A stretch of 43,314 nt of DNA from an uncultured Clostridia bacterium (GTDB lineage: Bacteria > Bacillota > Clostridia > UMGS1883). The notes under the pieces are model-generated. The model worked only from the letters and a program-made list of their open reading frames with translations. It did no database searches and was not told the origin of the DNA. The stretch covers positions 1 through 43,314 of the forward strand of contig CANPZO010000023.1 in the NCBI GenBank assembly GCA_947589005.1, given 5' to 3'. Both the position numbers and the translations under genes were made by a program. Each line of letters opens with the position of its first letter. Position 1 is the stretch's first letter. This document shows, piece after piece, positions 1 to 9,446 of the stretch.

Positions 1-63
1 CATTCTACCAGAGTTTTGTGAGCATGTCTATATTTTTTGCTCTTTTCTGATTTTGCGAAAAAT

Positions 64-92
64 ATTATACCTTATCTCATCGACCTTGACAA
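64..92 (-). promoter_or_regulatory. Possible leftward promoter at the broken edge of the repeat
   Basis: On the minus strand TTGTCA (87-92) lies 17 bases from TATAAT (64-69). The -35 hexamer comes from the hairpin tip of the repeat and the -10 from flanking DNA. It would drive transcription out of the window to the left; the target is not visible. Confidence 0.35.
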
Positions 93-177
93 TACATACA
101 GTATTGCCTACGGTCTCTTCCTTGTCTGGCACAAAAAATCCTCGCCCCTCGGTTGACGCTTTTAATAGGGATTAGTA
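83..177 (-). repeat. Truncated copy of a MITE-like foldback repeat
   Basis: Reading the minus strand from 177, this begins TACTAATCCC and follows the copy at 25381-25538 with only scattered substitutions to about position 83, just past the hairpin tip (CAATAC/GTATTG). The other arm and the second terminal inverted repeat are absent. It lies just downstream of the hicB stop codon. Confidence 0.75.
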
Positions 178-191
178 TACGAGAGCCCCAA

Positions 192-572
192 TCAAAGCTG
201 AAGCCTCTGCTTAAGGGCCTCCTGAAGCACGGCGGAAAAATTTATCCCCCGGCTTTCGGCCATTGCGTTGAGATATCCCGGTATGGATAAAGTCTTTTTG
301 ACAGACATGGGATTGGTGAGCTTGCGGTATGACGTTGTATCCACATCAACATAGCTGACAAATCCGCCGCCCGATTGGATGTCCATGGACGGAGTGGGTA
401 TCTCCTCGCCGCGGTCCTCGGCCATGCAAAGCCACATGCTTATGGCGTCGCGGGCCATTTCGATTGCCTCTTGAAGATTTTCGCCGAATGTGTGACAACC
501 TTTCAGGTCGGGGACAGAAACCAGAATTTGGTCTCCGTCTTGAGTAAATACGGCTGGATAAACATATTTCAT
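192..572 (-). CDS. hicB: HicB family antitoxin
   Basis: This is the antitoxin of a type II HicAB pair; HicB proteins bind and block the HicA mRNA interferase and repress the operon. The 126-residue protein has the partly degraded RNase H-like N-terminal fold of the family (residues 1-65, with the motif VPDLKGCHTFGENLQEA and a following MARDAISMWL helix). The C-terminal segment (about 90-126, KKTLSIPGYLNAMAESRGIN) looks like a ribbon-helix-helix DNA-binding domain. It lies 13 bases downstream of hicA on the same strand, the usual toxin-first order. A palindrome in the hicA promoter is its likely operator. Confidence 0.9.
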   Translation of the reverse strand: MKYVYPAVFTQDGDQILVSVPDLKGCHTFGENLQEAIEMARDAISMWLCMAEDRGEEIPTPSMDIQSGGGFVSYVDVDTTSYRKLTNPMSVKKTLSIPGYLNAMAESRGINFSAVLQEALKQRLQL

Positions 573-585
573 CGTGATGGCTCCT

Positions 586-768
586 TTACTTTTTTATTCC
601 GGCGTCTTTCAAAATGTTATTTGCGGTTCCGATGGGGATGTCGCTTTTGTGCCTTGGTATGGGAATTTTTGTGGAAGTACCGTCCTTGACAGCCATGTCG
701 TGCTTCGCTCCGGCGATAATTTGCCATCCGTTGGCTTTCAAGATTTTTTCCAATTCCCGCTTGGTCAT
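586..768 (-). CDS. hicA: HicA family mRNA interferase toxin
   Basis: HicA toxins are small double-stranded-RNA-binding-fold proteins that cleave mRNA; the key residue is a His in a loop after a Gly. Here that is GAKHDMAV, followed by the family's IPIPRH segment and a C-terminal GTANNILKDAGI helix. I chose the third ATG (768, 60 residues), because the AGGGGGG ribosome-binding site directly abuts the ATGs at 777 and 774 but sits about 9 bases from this one. Length fits the family. It is followed by hicB and is expressed from the consensus promoter at 790-818. Confidence 0.88.
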   Translation of the reverse strand: MTKRELEKILKANGWQIIAGAKHDMAVKDGTSTKIPIPRHKSDIPIGTANNILKDAGIKK

Positions 769-789
769 ATCCATCATCCCCCCTGACTT

Positions 790-818
790 ATTATATCACG
801 TATTAATACGTGTGTCAA
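790..818 (-). promoter_or_regulatory. hicAB promoter with a perfect palindrome filling the spacer
   Basis: On the minus strand TTGACA (813-818), 17 bases, TATAAT (790-795). The 16-base perfect palindrome CACGTATTAATACGTG (797-812) occupies nearly the whole spacer, which is where a HicB ribbon-helix-helix repressor would block polymerase. The promoter overlaps the stop codon of the upstream HAD gene (796-798). Confidence 0.85.
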
Positions 819-1422
819 TAGCGAATTCTATTTCCAATATACCGTCCACTGTCGCGTCCGGCGGGGATTTGAGCAGCGCGGCGTTCCCCAAGGCCCCGTG
901 GCCCTGCCTTACCCACACGGTACGCATACCCAGGGCTTGGGCCGGAGCGATGTCGTTGTCCAGCCGGTCGCCTATCATTACGGCCGCCGAGGGTTCGCAG
1001 CCCGCCAGACAGAGGGCCTTTTTAAAGATGCCAGTGTCCGGCTTGGCCATGCCCGCGTCGCCCGAGCCGACAATGACCTTCAGGCGCCGGCCTATGCCGC
1101 GGCTGTCCAGCCTTTCACGCAGGCCGGCGTTCTGGTTGGCTATGACGCCAAGGGAATATTTCTCCGACAGCTTTTCCAAAAGCTCCGGCGTCCCGGGATA
1201 GAGCCGCTCCAGCTCGACGGGCCATTTGCCCTTGGAGAGGCCGAACAGCCTGCACGCCTCGTTATAGCCGTCGAGATTTTGCGCGGCAAAGCGGCGGTAC
1301 GCGGCCTCGAACTCCTCAAAGCTTACGGCCGTATTTTCCACGGTGCGCCGCACCCATTCCGTTTGACAGTCGGTTTCGTCGATGAGGGTGGAGCCCAGGT
1401 CGAAAAACAGCCACCTTATCAT
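796..1422 (-). CDS. HAD-superfamily hydrolase, phosphoglycolate-phosphatase/YjjG type
   Basis: This 208-residue protein has the haloacid dehalogenase fold with an alpha-helical cap. Motif I is FFDLGSTL near the N-terminus: the nucleophile Asp8 is present, but the usual second Asp (DxD) is a Gly, a variant known in some HAD lineages that weakens a simple phosphatase call. Motif II lies around VIANQNAG, motif III is the Lys of KPDTGIFKKAL, and motif IV is GDRLDNDI. The substrate cannot be told; nucleotide or sugar phosphates are typical. Its ATG overlaps the TGA of the upstream HxlR gene by the ATGA arrangement, so the two are translationally coupled. Its stop codon lies inside the hicAB promoter. 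Confidence 0.8.
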   Translation of the reverse strand: MIRWLFFDLGSTLIDETDCQTEWVRRTVENTAVSFEEFEAAYRRFAAQNLDGYNEACRLFGLSKGKWPVELERLYPGTPELLEKLSEKYSLGVIANQNAGLRERLDSRGIGRRLKVIVGSGDAGMAKPDTGIFKKALCLAGCEPSAAVMIGDRLDNDIAPAQALGMRTVWVRQGHGALGNAALLKSPPDATVDGILEIEFAIDTRINT

Positions 1423-1775
1423 TGAGCCGCCTCCCGCTCCTCGTCGCCGTCGTTAAGGTGCTCTTTGCCCCAATGACACAAGTCCAGCAGTATGGGGGAG
1501 AGGCTCCTGCCCTTTTCGGACAGGGAGTACTCCGTCCTGGGCGGCACCACGGGGTAGACCTTCCGCTCTATCATACGGTCGTTTTCCAGCTCCCTGAGCT
1601 GCTGGGTCAGCATTTTTGCCGTTGCCTGCGGCACAAGCCGCTGCAGCTCGCTGAACCGAAGGGTCGTGCCGATGAGATGCCAGAGTATGATGGCCTTGTA
1701 CTTCCCTCCTATGAGGTGTATTGTGGCCTCGATTGGGCAGTTGTAGCCTTCGCATTTGCAGCATGGTCCGGGCAT
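1419..1775 (-). CDS. HxlR family transcriptional regulator
   Basis: HxlR proteins are MarR/ArsR-like winged-helix dimers, often sensing electrophiles or redox change. The 118-residue protein shows the family signature: an N-terminal Cys cluster (CCKCEGYNCP), the IGGKYKAIILWHL helix, the RFSELQRLVPQATAKMLTQQLRELE recognition region and the wing ERKVYPVVPPRTEYSLSEKG. Start is the ATG at 1775 because the GAAGGAG ribosome-binding site ends just upstream; a longer GTG-started reading frame would contain the ribosome-binding site inside the gene. It overlaps the HAD gene by ATGA. A palindrome between its promoter and that of gpr may be its own operator. Confidence 0.9.
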   Translation of the reverse strand: MPGPCCKCEGYNCPIEATIHLIGGKYKAIILWHLIGTTLRFSELQRLVPQATAKMLTQQLRELENDRMIERKVYPVVPPRTEYSLSEKGRSLSPILLDLCHWGKEHLNDGDEEREAAQ

Positions 1776-1846
1776 AAAAACTCCTTCTTTCACATTGTTT
1801 TAACTATGGTTTCTTTTTGGGAAGTATATTACATTAAAGTGCGTTC

Positions 1847-1875
1847 TTGCCAAAATGATAATTGTATGCTACAAT
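1847..1875 (+). promoter_or_regulatory. Possible gpr promoter
   Basis: TTGCCA (1847-1852), 17 bases, TACAAT (1870-1875). In Bacillus gpr is read by the forespore sigma factors; I cannot identify a forespore-type promoter with certainty, so this vegetative-type match is tentative. Confidence 0.45.
1861..1875. promoter_or_regulatory. Perfect dyad in overlapping divergent promoters
   Basis: ATTGTA-tgc-TACAAT is a perfect inverted repeat lying within the overlap of the hxlR promoter and the gpr promoter. Its right arm is itself the gpr -10 hexamer. It is a candidate binding site for the HxlR protein (inference). Confidence 0.5.
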
Positions 1876-1902
1876 TATAGCACAGCCAAAGACCGAATGC
1901 AA
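1874..1902 (-). promoter_or_regulatory. hxlR-HAD promoter
   Basis: Minus strand TTGCAT (1897-1902), 17 bases, TATAAT (1874-1879). The distance to the ATG at 1775 leaves a leader of about 90 bases. Confidence 0.7.
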
Positions 1903-1964
1903 GCATAAATTTTCGCTCACATGAAAAAATAACCCTGAACGATTATTCTATGGGAGGAAAATTT

Positions 1965-2891
1965 ATGATAAGAACAGATTTGGCCGTTGAAGCGCGCGAA
2001 ATGCGGGGCAAGGGCGTTGAGGGCGTCGCCGCCGACACAAAGGAAAAGGATGGCGTCAGCGTGACCACCGTGGAGATAACCACTCCCGAGGGGGCCGAAA
2101 AAATGGGCAAGCCCATGGGCGTTTATGTTACCATCGAGGCGGGCGCCCCCGAGGAGCCCGAGGAGAGAAAAAAGGCTGCCGCGGCCCTGGCCCGGGAGCT
2201 TGAGCAGATGATGAAGGGCAAGGACTGCCGCCACGTTCTGGTGGTCGGCCTCGGCAATGAACACATGACTCCCGACAGTGTGGGCGTCAACGCCGCGAGG
2301 CAGATTTTTGTCACCCGACACCTTAAGGAGTATATGCCCGAGCAGTTTGGCGACGCCCGGACGGTCAGCTCAGTGACGCCCGGCGTCCTCGGCACCACGG
2401 GCATCGAAACGGGGGAGAGCGTGGCCGGCATAGCCGAGCGCATCGGCCCGACCCTTATCATCGCCGTGGACGCGCTGGCCTCTCGGAGCATGGCCCGCAT
2501 AGGCAGAACCATACAGCTTACGGACACGGGCATCAGTCCCGGCAGCGGCGTCGGCAACAGCCGCAAGGAGCTGTCCCGGGCCACCCTCGGAATTCCCGTG
2601 CTGGCCGTGGGCATACCCATGGTGGCGGACGCGGCCACCGTCGCCGACGACGCCATAAGCATGGTCATTAAGGAAATGAGGGAAAACGCCGGCGACGAGG
2701 CGGTGAAGCTCCTGAAAAACCTTGAGGACGACGACCGTTACGCCCTTATCTACGAGGCTCTTGAGCCAAACGCGGCCAATATGTTCGTAACTCCCAAGGA
2801 CGTGGACGCCATCGCCGACCGTGCCGCCGAGATATTGCGGGACGGAATAAATTATGCTCTCCACGGTGAAAAATATCAGATTTTTTATTAA
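1965..2891 (+). CDS. gpr: Germination protease GPR (spore endopeptidase)
   Basis: GPR degrades the small acid-soluble DNA-binding proteins of the spore core when the spore germinates, freeing amino acids and the DNA. The 308-residue product matches the family over its length: the propeptide-region motif RTDLAVEA at the N-terminus, GLGNEHMTPDSVG with catalytic-type Asp104, IAVDALASRSM with Asp169, and DTGISPGSGVGNSRKELS. The start is the ATG at 1965, 7 bases after GGGAGG; an in-frame ATG at 1950 precedes the ribosome-binding site and was not used. GPR is made as a zymogen and autoprocesses late in sporulation. Its presence is strong evidence that the organism sporulates. It stands alone, divergent from hxlR. 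Confidence 0.95.
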   Translation: MIRTDLAVEAREMRGKGVEGVAADTKEKDGVSVTTVEITTPEGAEKMGKPMGVYVTIEAGAPEEPEERKKAAAALARELEQMMKGKDCRHVLVVGLGNEHMTPDSVGVNAARQIFVTRHLKEYMPEQFGDARTVSSVTPGVLGTTGIETGESVAGIAERIGPTLIIAVDALASRSMARIGRTIQLTDTGISPGSGVGNSRKELSRATLGIPVLAVGIPMVADAATVADDAISMVIKEMRENAGDEAVKLLKNLEDDDRYALIYEALEPNAANMFVTPKDVDAIADRAAEILRDGINYALHGEKYQIFY

Positions 2892-2906
2892 ATGTGAAAA
2901 AATGTC

Positions 2907-2935
2907 TTGCAAAACGGTATGTATTGTGCTAAGAT
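2907..2935 (+). promoter_or_regulatory. nifS promoter
   Basis: TTGCAA (2907-2912), 17 bases, TAAGAT (2930-2935), directly after the gpr stop codon. Confidence 0.6.
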
Positions 2936-2959
2936 AAACTTTTGAAAGAAGGTGTCCAT

Positions 2960-4123
2960 GTGGTTTATTTTGACAACGCAGCGACCACAAAGGTAAAACA
3001 AGAGGTTTTGGAGGCCATGCTCCCGGTGTTCACCGAAAATTTCGGGAACGCCTCCTCAACATATACGACCCCCGGCATCAACGCCCGCGCGGCTCTCACC
3101 GAGGCCCGGCGGACGGTGGCCGAGGCCATCGGCGCAACCGAGCGTGAAATTTATTTCACCGCAGGCGGCAGCGAGTCCGACAACTGGGCCATAAAGGGCT
3201 TCGCACTGAAAAATCAGGCCAAGGGCAGGCACATCATCACTACCGCCGTCGAGCATCACGCCGTCCTCCACACCTGCGAGTTTTTGGAGAAAAACGGCTT
3301 TGAGGTGACCTATGTCCCCGTTGACGGCGAGGGCATGGTTCATGTGGAGGACATAGAAAAGGCCATTCGCGAGGATACGGTGCTGGTGAGCGTTATGTTC
3401 GCCAACAACGAGATAGGCACCGTAAATCCCATCGCCGAGATAGGCGCGCTCTGCCATGAAAAGGGCGTCGTGTTCCATACCGACGCGGTTCAGGCGGTGG
3501 GGGCGGTACCCATCGACGTTAAGGCCATGAATATAGATATGCTCTCCATGTCCGGACACAAGTTCCACGGTCCCAAGGGCATCGGCGCTCTTTATATCAA
3601 AAAGGGCCTCCGCCTGGACAATCTCGTCCACGGCGGCGCTCAGGAACAGGGCCGCAGGGCCGGCACCGAGAATGTCCCCGGCGCGGTGGGCATGGCCGCG
3701 GCGCTCAAGCTGGCGGTGGAGCATATGGACGAAAAGACGGCCAAAATTACCGCCATGCGCGATAAGCTCATAGATACCATACTTGCGGAGATACCCTATG
3801 TCCGTCTCAACGGCCACCGTACAAAGCGGCTGCCCAACAACGTGAGCATCTGCTTCCGCTACATCGAGGGCGAGTCGCTGCTCCTCAGCCTTGATATGAA
3901 GGGCTTTGTGGTATCCAGCGGCAGCGCCTGCACCTCCGGTTCTCTGGACCCCAGCCATGTGCTGCTGGCGATTGGACTGCCCCACGAGATAGCCCACGGC
4001 TCCATGAGGGTCAGCCTCAGCGACCTCAACACCATGGACGAGGTGGACAGCTTCCTTAAGGAGCTGGGGCCGATTGTAAAGCGTTTAAGAAGTATGTCAC
4101 CACTTTTTGAAGGAGTTGAGTAA
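2960..4123 (+). CDS. nifS: Cysteine desulfurase, NifS/IscS class
   Basis: This pyridoxal-phosphate enzyme takes sulfur from cysteine as a persulfide and hands it to a scaffold for Fe-S cluster assembly. The 387-residue protein begins VYFDNAATT, has the cofactor-binding Lys201 in [12 protein letters not shown], and the persulfide-bearing Cys324 in [16 protein letters not shown], the class I arrangement with the longer active-site loop. The start is the GTG at 2960, 7 bases after AGAAGG; the TTG 18 bases upstream overlaps the ribosome-binding site. It is followed by nifU, its partner, after a 78-base gap holding a weak hairpin. No iscR-type regulator or hscBA genes lie nearby, so this is the minimal two-gene clostridial arrangement. 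Confidence 0.95.
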   Translation: MVYFDNAATTKVKQEVLEAMLPVFTENFGNASSTYTTPGINARAALTEARRTVAEAIGATEREIYFTAGGSESDNWAIKGFALKNQAKGRHIITTAVEHHAVLHTCEFLEKNGFEVTYVPVDGEGMVHVEDIEKAIREDTVLVSVMFANNEIGTVNPIAEIGALCHEKGVVFHTDAVQAVGAVPIDVKAMNIDMLSMSGHKFHGPKGIGALYIKKGLRLDNLVHGGAQEQGRRAGTENVPGAVGMAAALKLAVEHMDEKTAKITAMRDKLIDTILAEIPYVRLNGHRTKRLPNNVSICFRYIEGESLLLSLDMKGFVVSSGSACTSGSLDPSHVLLAIGLPHEIAHGSMRVSLSDLNTMDEVDSFLKELGPIVKRLRSMSPLFEGVE

Positions 4124-4162
4124 CACAAAAAAGGGCAATCTGTTTGCTTCTTTTCGGTGTTA
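4121..4162 (+). other. Imperfect hairpin between nifS and nifU
   Basis: TAACAC (4121-4126) pairs with GTGTTA (4157-4162), with inner GCAA/TTGC pairing and an A-rich/T-rich step. It could tune nifU relative to nifS by processing or partial termination; no T-run makes it a clear terminator. Confidence 0.3.
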
Positions 4163-4201
4163 CTGTGAAATGACGATAATAGTTTTAGGAGTTGATAGAT
4201 T

Positions 4202-4648
4202 ATGTATAGCGAAAAGGTAATGGATCACTTTGCCAACCCCCGCAACGTGGGCGAAATAGAGGACGCCAACGCCGTGGGCACCGTGGGCAACGCCAAATGC
4301 GGCGACATAATGAAGATGTACATGAAGATCGAGGACGGCATAATCAAGGACGTGAAGTTCAAGACCTTCGGCTGCGGCGCGGCCATCGCCACCAGCTCCA
4401 TGGCTACCGAGCTTGTCAAGGGCAAGACCGTGGAGGAGGCCCTCGAGCTGAGCAACAAGGCCGTTATCGAGGCCCTTGACGGGCTTCCCCCGGCAAAGAT
4501 ACATTGCAGCGTTTTGGCCGAGGACGCCATCAAGGCCGCCCTTGAGGACTATTACCACCGCAGGGGCGAGACCGCGCCCTTCGAGTGCGGCGGCGACTGC
4601 CACGACTGCGCCCACGCCCATGAGCACGGCATGGACGGGGAAGAGTGA
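4202..4648 (+). CDS. nifU: Fe-S cluster assembly scaffold, IscU/NifU N-terminal type
   Basis: This scaffold receives sulfur from NifS and iron, builds a 2Fe-2S or 4Fe-4S cluster and passes it to apoproteins. The three ligand cysteines are Cys33 (AKCGD, with the cluster-labilising Asp35), Cys58 (FGCGAA) and Cys102 (IHCSVLAEDA). At 148 residues it is a little longer than plain IscU because of a C-terminal tail, about residues 125-148, rich in Cys and His (CGGDCHDCAHAHEH). That tail is not part of the scaffold fold and may bind metal. AGGAG lies upstream of the ATG. A strong terminator follows, closing a nifSU operon. Confidence 0.93.
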   Translation: MYSEKVMDHFANPRNVGEIEDANAVGTVGNAKCGDIMKMYMKIEDGIIKDVKFKTFGCGAAIATSSMATELVKGKTVEEALELSNKAVIEALDGLPPAKIHCSVLAEDAIKAALEDYYHRRGETAPFECGGDCHDCAHAHEHGMDGEE

Positions 4649-4658
4649 GAAATAGAAC

Positions 4659-4708
4659 AAAAGCCGCTCTGTGACCTGACCCGCGGGGTCGGCACGAGCG
4701 GCTTTTTT
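4659..4708 (+). terminator. Rho-independent terminator after nifU
   Basis: AAGCCGCTC (4661-4669) pairs with GAGCGGCTT (4696-4704), with further pairing inside the arm and a T-run to 4708. It separates nifSU from the str operon. Confidence 0.9.
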
Positions 4709-4792
4709 GTAATTTTGTTTATATGACGGAGCGAGTTATCAAAAACTCACAAAAAAACCCTAAAAAACTTTAATGTTTTTTCTCAAAATCTC

Positions 4793-4821
4793 TTGACATT
4801 TTTAGCAAAACTTGTTATAAT
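4793..4821 (+). promoter_or_regulatory. str operon promoter, fully consensus
   Basis: TTGACA (4793-4798), 17 bases, TATAAT (4816-4821) after an AT-rich stretch that could act as an UP element. This drives rpsL, rpsG and fusA directly rather than by read-through from rpoBC. Confidence 0.92.
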
Positions 4822-4869
4822 ACAAAATTGGTGCAGGGGCTGCACACATTATTAAACGGAGGTGAAATC

Positions 4870-5283
4870 ATGCCCACTTTTAACCAGCTCGTCAGAAAGG
4901 GCAGGGAGGTAAGCGTTTACAAGTCCAAGTCTCCCGCTCTGCAGAAGGGTCTCAATTCTTTGAAGAAGGTCCCCACTGACCAGAGCGCCCCCCAGAAGAG
5001 AGGCGTCTGCACGGTTGTAAAGACGACCACTCCCAAGAAGCCCAACTCGGCGCTCCGTAAAATCGCCAGAGTCCGTCTTTCCAACGGTATCGAGGTCACC
5101 AGCTATATTCCCGGCGTAGGCCACAACCTGCAGGAGCATAGCGTTGTCCTTATCCGCGGAGGAAGAGTTAAGGACCTGCCCGGTGTAAGATACCACATCA
5201 TCCGTGGCACACTGGACGCGGCCGGCGTTGCGAAGAGAATGCAGGCCCGCAGCAAGTACGGCGCTAAGAGGCCCAAGAAGTAA
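4870..5283 (+). CDS. rpsL: 30S ribosomal protein S12
   Basis: S12 sits at the decoding centre of the small subunit and helps control accuracy. The 137-residue sequence has all the hallmarks: [11 protein letters not shown] start, [13 protein letters not shown] around Lys56, and [13 protein letters not shown]. The two lysines whose replacement gives streptomycin resistance are both present, so this is a streptomycin-sensitive type allele. The start is the ATG at 4870 right after GGAGGTGAA; the in-frame GTG-like start at 4828 is not needed. It is the first gene of the str operon here and has its own consensus promoter; rpoBC is not adjacent. Confidence 0.97.
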   Translation: MPTFNQLVRKGREVSVYKSKSPALQKGLNSLKKVPTDQSAPQKRGVCTVVKTTTPKKPNSALRKIARVRLSNGIEVTSYIPGVGHNLQEHSVVLIRGGRVKDLPGVRYHIIRGTLDAAGVAKRMQARSKYGAKRPKK

Positions 5284-5428
5284 GGCTTCGTACAAAACCG
5301 ATTTTTCTCCGCAGGAAGCGGAAAAATAGTGCGACTGCGGATTTTATATATTTGTTGTTGCACTGACGGCCCGAAACATGGCCGAGTACCTGTGAATTCA
5401 TCAATTTTTAATGAAGGAGGGAAGACAA
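5284..5428 (+). promoter_or_regulatory. Structured rpsL-rpsG intercistronic region
   Basis: The 145-base gap contains three possible helices: CCGC/GCGG flanked by T-rich/A-rich arms (about 5301-5327), AGTGC/GCACT (5328-5332 with 5360-5364) and CGGCC/GGCCG (5367-5371 with 5380-5384). In Escherichia coli S7 represses its operon by binding the same junction. Whether that holds here is inference. Confidence 0.4.
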
Positions 5429-5899
5429 GTGCCAAGAAGAGGATTTGTTCCCAAACGCGATGTATTACCCGATCCCGTGTATAACGATAAGATCGTTACC
5501 CGTCTTATCAACAATATCATGCTCGACGGCAAGAAGGGCGTTGCTCAGAAGATTGTTTACGAGGCTTTCGATATTGTTAAGGAAAAGACAGGCAAGGACC
5601 CGCTCGACGCTTTCCGCGAGGCTATGGACAACATCATGCCCGTGCTCGAGGTAAAGGCGAGACGTGTGGGCGGCGCCACTTATCAGGTGCCCATGGAGGT
5701 TCGTCCCGAGCGCCGTCAGACCCTTGGTCTGCGCTGGCTTACGACCTTCAGCCGTACCCGCAGCGAGCGTACCATGAGCCAACGGCTGGCCGGCGAGATA
5801 ATGGACGCCGTCAACGGCCTGGGCGGAGCGGTCAAGAAGCGTGAGGAGACCCACAGAATGGCCGAGGCCAACAAGGCTTTCGCTCACTATCGCTGGTAG
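5429..5899 (+). CDS. rpsG: 30S ribosomal protein S7
   Basis: S7 is a primary 16S rRNA-binding protein that nucleates the 30S head and lines the exit site. The 156-residue product begins [20 protein letters not shown] and has the canonical [29 protein letters not shown] core. The start is the GTG at 5429, 8 bases after AAGGAGGG; the ATG at 5411 lies upstream of that ribosome-binding site, and only the GTG gives the standard length. fusA follows after 78 bases. Confidence 0.97.
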   Translation: MPRRGFVPKRDVLPDPVYNDKIVTRLINNIMLDGKKGVAQKIVYEAFDIVKEKTGKDPLDAFREAMDNIMPVLEVKARRVGGATYQVPMEVRPERRQTLGLRWLTTFSRTRSERTMSQRLAGEIMDAVNGLGGAVKKREETHRMAEANKAFAHYRW

Positions 5900-5977
5900 T
5901 CTCCGGCTTTGCCGCATAAAGCTGACAAAATTACTAATCATAACAGTATCCCAAATATCCAAGGAAGGAGGATATAA

Positions 5978-8059
<2,082 letters not shown>

Positions 8060-8095
8060 GTTTACAGATAATTTTCAAATTTTGTTAAAAAACTA

Positions 8096-8124
8096 TTGAT
8101 TTTTATCTCGTTTTCAATTATAAT
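8096..8124 (+). promoter_or_regulatory. tuf promoter
   Basis: TTGATT (8096-8101), 17 bases, TATAAT (8119-8124) in the fusA-tuf gap. It lets tuf be expressed above the level of the operon. Confidence 0.7.
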
Positions 8125-8167
8125 ATAATTAAATTCAAAACAAAATCATAAAGGAGGCAATTTCCAA

Positions 8168-9370
8168 ATGGCTAAGGAAAAATTTGAAAGAACCAAACCT
8201 CATGTAAACATCGGCACCATCGGTCACGTTGACCATGGTAAGACCTCTCTTACCGCCGCGATCACAAAGGTTCTCGGCATGAAGGGTCAGGCTAACTACA
8301 CCGCTTACGACCAGATCGATAAGGCTCCCGAGGAGAAAGCCCGCGGAATCACGATATCCACCGCTCACGTTGAGTATGAGACCGACCAGCGTCACTATGC
8401 TCACGTTGACTGCCCCGGCCACGCTGACTATGTTAAGAACATGATCACCGGTGCCGCTCAGATGGACGGCGCTATCCTGGTAGTTTCCGCCGCCGACGGC
8501 GTTATGCCCCAGACCCGTGAGCACATCCTGCTTGCCCGTCAGGTTGGCGTTCCCTACATTGTTGTATTCATGAACAAGACCGACCAGGTTGACGACGACG
8601 AGCTTCTTGAGCTTGTTGAGATGGAAATCCGCGACCTGCTCACCGAGTACGAGTTCCCCGGAGACGATGTTCCCGTTGTAAAGGGCAGCGCCCTTCAGAT
8701 GCTGGAGTCTACCTCCACCGATGTCAATGACCCCGTTTACAAGCCCGTTCTCGAGCTTATGGACGCGGTTGACAGCTATATCCCCACTCCTCAGCGTCCC
8801 ACCGACGCTCCCTTCCTTATGCCCGTTGAGGACGTATTCTCCATCACCGGCCGTGGTACGGTTGCTACCGGTCGTGTAGAGAGAGGTACTCTTAAGCTTT
8901 CCGAGGAAGTTGAGATCGTTGGTCTTACCGACGAGGCCCGCAAGGTCGTTGTTACCGGTATCGAAATGTTCCGTAAGCTCCTTGACAGCGCCGAGGCCGG
9001 CGACAACATCGGCGCTCTGCTTCGCGGTGTTCAGAGAAACGAGATCGAAAGAGGCCAGGTTCTTGCTAAGCCCGGTTCCATTCATCCTCACACCAAGTTC
9101 TCCGGTCAGGTTTACGTACTGACCAAGGAAGAGGGCGGCCGTCATACTCCCTTCTTCAACAACTATCGTCCTCAGTTCTATTTCAGAACCACCGACGTTA
9201 CCGGCGTTATCTCCCTTCCCGCAGGCACCGAGATGTGCATGCCCGGCGATAACGTAAAGATGGACGTTGAGCTTATCACCCCCATCGCTATCGAGGAGGG
9301 TCTCCGCTTCGCTATCCGCGAGGGCGGCAGAACGGTTGGCTCCGGCGTAGTTTCTTCCATCAACGCCTAA
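8168..9370 (+). CDS. tuf: Elongation factor Tu
   Basis: EF-Tu carries aminoacyl-tRNA to the ribosomal A site as a GTP complex. The 400-residue protein has [30 protein letters not shown] and GSALQ for GTP binding, then the two beta-barrel domains ending [12 protein letters not shown]. The NKxD motif is NKTD rather than the commoner NKCD or NKVD, with the specificity Asp intact. AAAGGAGGC lies upstream of the start. It has its own promoter and is closed by a terminator, so it is the last gene of the str cluster. Confidence 0.98.
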   Translation: MAKEKFERTKPHVNIGTIGHVDHGKTSLTAAITKVLGMKGQANYTAYDQIDKAPEEKARGITISTAHVEYETDQRHYAHVDCPGHADYVKNMITGAAQMDGAILVVSAADGVMPQTREHILLARQVGVPYIVVFMNKTDQVDDDELLELVEMEIRDLLTEYEFPGDDVPVVKGSALQMLESTSTDVNDPVYKPVLELMDAVDSYIPTPQRPTDAPFLMPVEDVFSITGRGTVATGRVERGTLKLSEEVEIVGLTDEARKVVVTGIEMFRKLLDSAEAGDNIGALLRGVQRNEIERGQVLAKPGSIHPHTKFSGQVYVLTKEEGGRHTPFFNNYRPQFYFRTTDVTGVISLPAGTEMCMPGDNVKMDVELITPIAIEEGLRFAIREGGRTVGSGVVSSINA

Positions 9371-9386
9371 GTTAAATATTGTTATA

Positions 9387-9419
9387 AATAGCGGTTGTCC
9401 CATGGATAACCGCTATTTT
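9387..9419 (+). terminator. Terminator after tuf
   Basis: AAATAGCGGTT (from 9387) pairs with AACCGCTATTTT (9408-9419) around an 11-base loop. It ends 27 bases before the next start codon. Confidence 0.8.
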
Positions 9420-9446
9420 GTACCAATACATACGGGAGGGAATTTT

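Larger units (their letters stand above)
1..191. other. Non-coding left edge holding a partial dispersed repeat
   Basis: I see no credible gene here. Positions about 83-177 match, in reverse orientation, one half of the foldback repeat at 25381-25538. The end GGGATTAGTA at 168-177 is identical to that element's terminus. From about position 82 leftward the similarity is lost, so this copy is truncated or was replaced there. Confidence 0.7.

Noticed and set aside
9402-9446. Earlier start for the leucine-rich repeat protein
   Set aside because: It lies in the tuf terminator, and would place 15 residues before a normal signal peptide; the ATG at 9447 has the ribosome-binding site.
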